A program made the position numbers and the translations under genes. A stretch of DNA of 64,000 bases from NCBI RefSeq assembly GCF_040939455.1, contig NC_134112.1, positions 19,184,501 to 19,248,500 on the forward strand, read 5' to 3'. The notes under the pieces were generated by a model. It was given only the letters and a program-made list of their open reading frames with translations. It did no database searches and was not told where the DNA came from. The DNA comes from Microcebus murinus (lineage: Eukaryota; Chordata; Mammalia; Primates; Cheirogaleidae). Below, piece after piece: positions 62,831 to 64,000 of this stretch (its first letter is position 1; every line of letters starts with the position of its first letter).

Positions 62831-63629
62831 TGGCCCCAGCACCACAGCTTCAGGATGAGCCTGGAGCCTCTGGGACAAGCCTGCCCTCTGGGGAGGCTGT
62901 GTGGTTCTCCACAGTTCTATTTAGGAACTCTGAGAGTCGGCCTTAAGATTCATTCTCTCGAAGGTCTCAAGAAGCCCTTTGGACCTATAGCCAGGTTCCC
63001 CAGCAGCCACACCTGTATTTTAATCAGACCTGCTTTTTCATTTCTTCCTTTTCTTTGAAGACAAGCTATAGTTAAAAATCAATGTGCTTTCAAAACTTTT
63101 TCCAAGGCCAAATTCAATAGCAATCCCCTTTCCCCTCCACTTCGAGAAGGAATGGAAGAAACGGAAAAGCTTAAAGTGTATATGATGCCTAGGGAATCAC
63201 TCAGAATTTAAATTTGGAGGAAAACAATTTTCTATGAGACTTAACTAGGAAGGAACTCGATCAGGGATCAAGAGATACCAACTCTAAGACAGAGGGTACT
63301 GATCCCCTCCCCCTGGAGAGCACGGTTTCAAAACATACAATTATGGGACACACTTAGGGTAGGAACAAAAGTGCCAAGTCGTCTTAGAGCCCAAGTGGCT
63401 TTATAGCACTTGGAGATGAACCAAACAAAAGGGCCCAGTGCATTCTCGCTGCGCCCACGTTCCTTCCATCATATCTCAAGCCCCTGTTCCCGACATGCTG
63501 CTCACGCCCCAGTGGAGTTTCTCTTCTTCCTTACAGTGAAATCCAGCACCTGCCCAGCGCCTAAAGCCCGTCCACTCTCTGCCTCGATCCTTCAGCCCCA
63601 GCTACGGTGACCTTTTGTTATTCAAACCC

Positions 63630-63905
63630 TCCATGTTCTGTGTACTCTGCTTAGAAACCATCTTCCTAAACTTAAGCATAGCTCACTCCCTCTCTTCCTC
63701 CAGGTCTCAGCTCAGACGCTCAAACGACACCTTAGCCAGAGGCTTCCCTGCTCTGTGTTTCTTTGTGGCACATGAAATCACCCCATATATTATATATTTG
63801 TGTTTCCTTATTGCCATCCATCCACACCCCTCTCCAGGTTAGGAGGGCCCAGGCTTTGTCTTGATCACAGCTGTATCACCGAGCCTGACGGAGTGCCTGG
63901 CGCAT
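63630..63905 (+). repeat. L2 LINE 3' region
   Basis: The L2 order is aggtctcagctcagacgctc, ccagaggcttccctgctctg, ggagggcccaggctttgtct, cgagcctgacggagtgcctg, then gcgcatatgggtcactccc. Confidence 0.8.
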
Positions 63906-64000
63906 ATGGGTCACTCCCTACATATTCCTGGGAGTTGTGGTTAAAGAAGAGTGCAGCAAGTGCTCTAGAGTGAGGAGAAATGGAACGAGCCATTCTCTCC

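Overview
This is vertebrate nuclear DNA, almost certainly primate. There are no operons and no long reading frames. Two short exons with consensus splice sites sit in a sea of interspersed repeats. Four Alu copies carry the left-arm/right-arm junction and the right-arm ending (tgacgccacggcactc) that I associate with strepsirrhine primates (lemurs, lorises, galagos), and the near-full-length LINE-1 is not of the human L1PA type. I infer a strepsirrhine, possibly a lemur; the species cannot be fixed from the sequence alone.

The only protein-coding gene I can support is BMPER (BMP-binding endothelial regulator, the vertebrate crossveinless-2), on the minus strand. Two coding exons are present. 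The penultimate one is at 15519-15649 and the terminal one, with the stop codon, is at 7429-7610. They encode the end of the VWD/C8 region and the whole C-terminal TIL-like cysteine-rich module, in agreement with the C-terminus of human BMPER as I remember it. A 3' UTR of about 1.5 kb probably runs to a poly(A) signal near 5902. All earlier exons lie beyond position 64000, so the intron upstream of the penultimate exon is longer than 48 kb.

Region by region: 1-5886 is intergenic DNA downstream of BMPER, with a small CpG-dense patch near 1.7-1.9 kb and L2-like debris. 5887-7610 is the BMPER 3' end. 7611-15518 is the last intron, with L2, MIR, MER20-like and hAT elements, a truncated Alu and a CRE/E-box-rich stretch near 8.1-8.3 kb. 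15650-64000 is one intron. It holds several ancient L1M, L2 and MIR copies, four LTRs, a CpG-enriched unique block near 27.8-28.3 kb, large dinucleotide arrays, nested DNA transposons near 35.3 kb, and a near-full-length but dead L1 (46096-52966) bounded by a near-perfect 15-bp target-site duplication and itself hit by a young Alu.

I found no evidence of a new biological system. The long open frames of 100-153 codons are explained by repeats or by chance. The most useful leads are the two CpG-dense patches, the CRE-like cluster in the last intron, the nested-transposon chronology, and a duplicated unit of about 175 bp at 34.5/35.5 kb. Repeat names come from memory of consensus sequences; boundaries of old elements are approximate.
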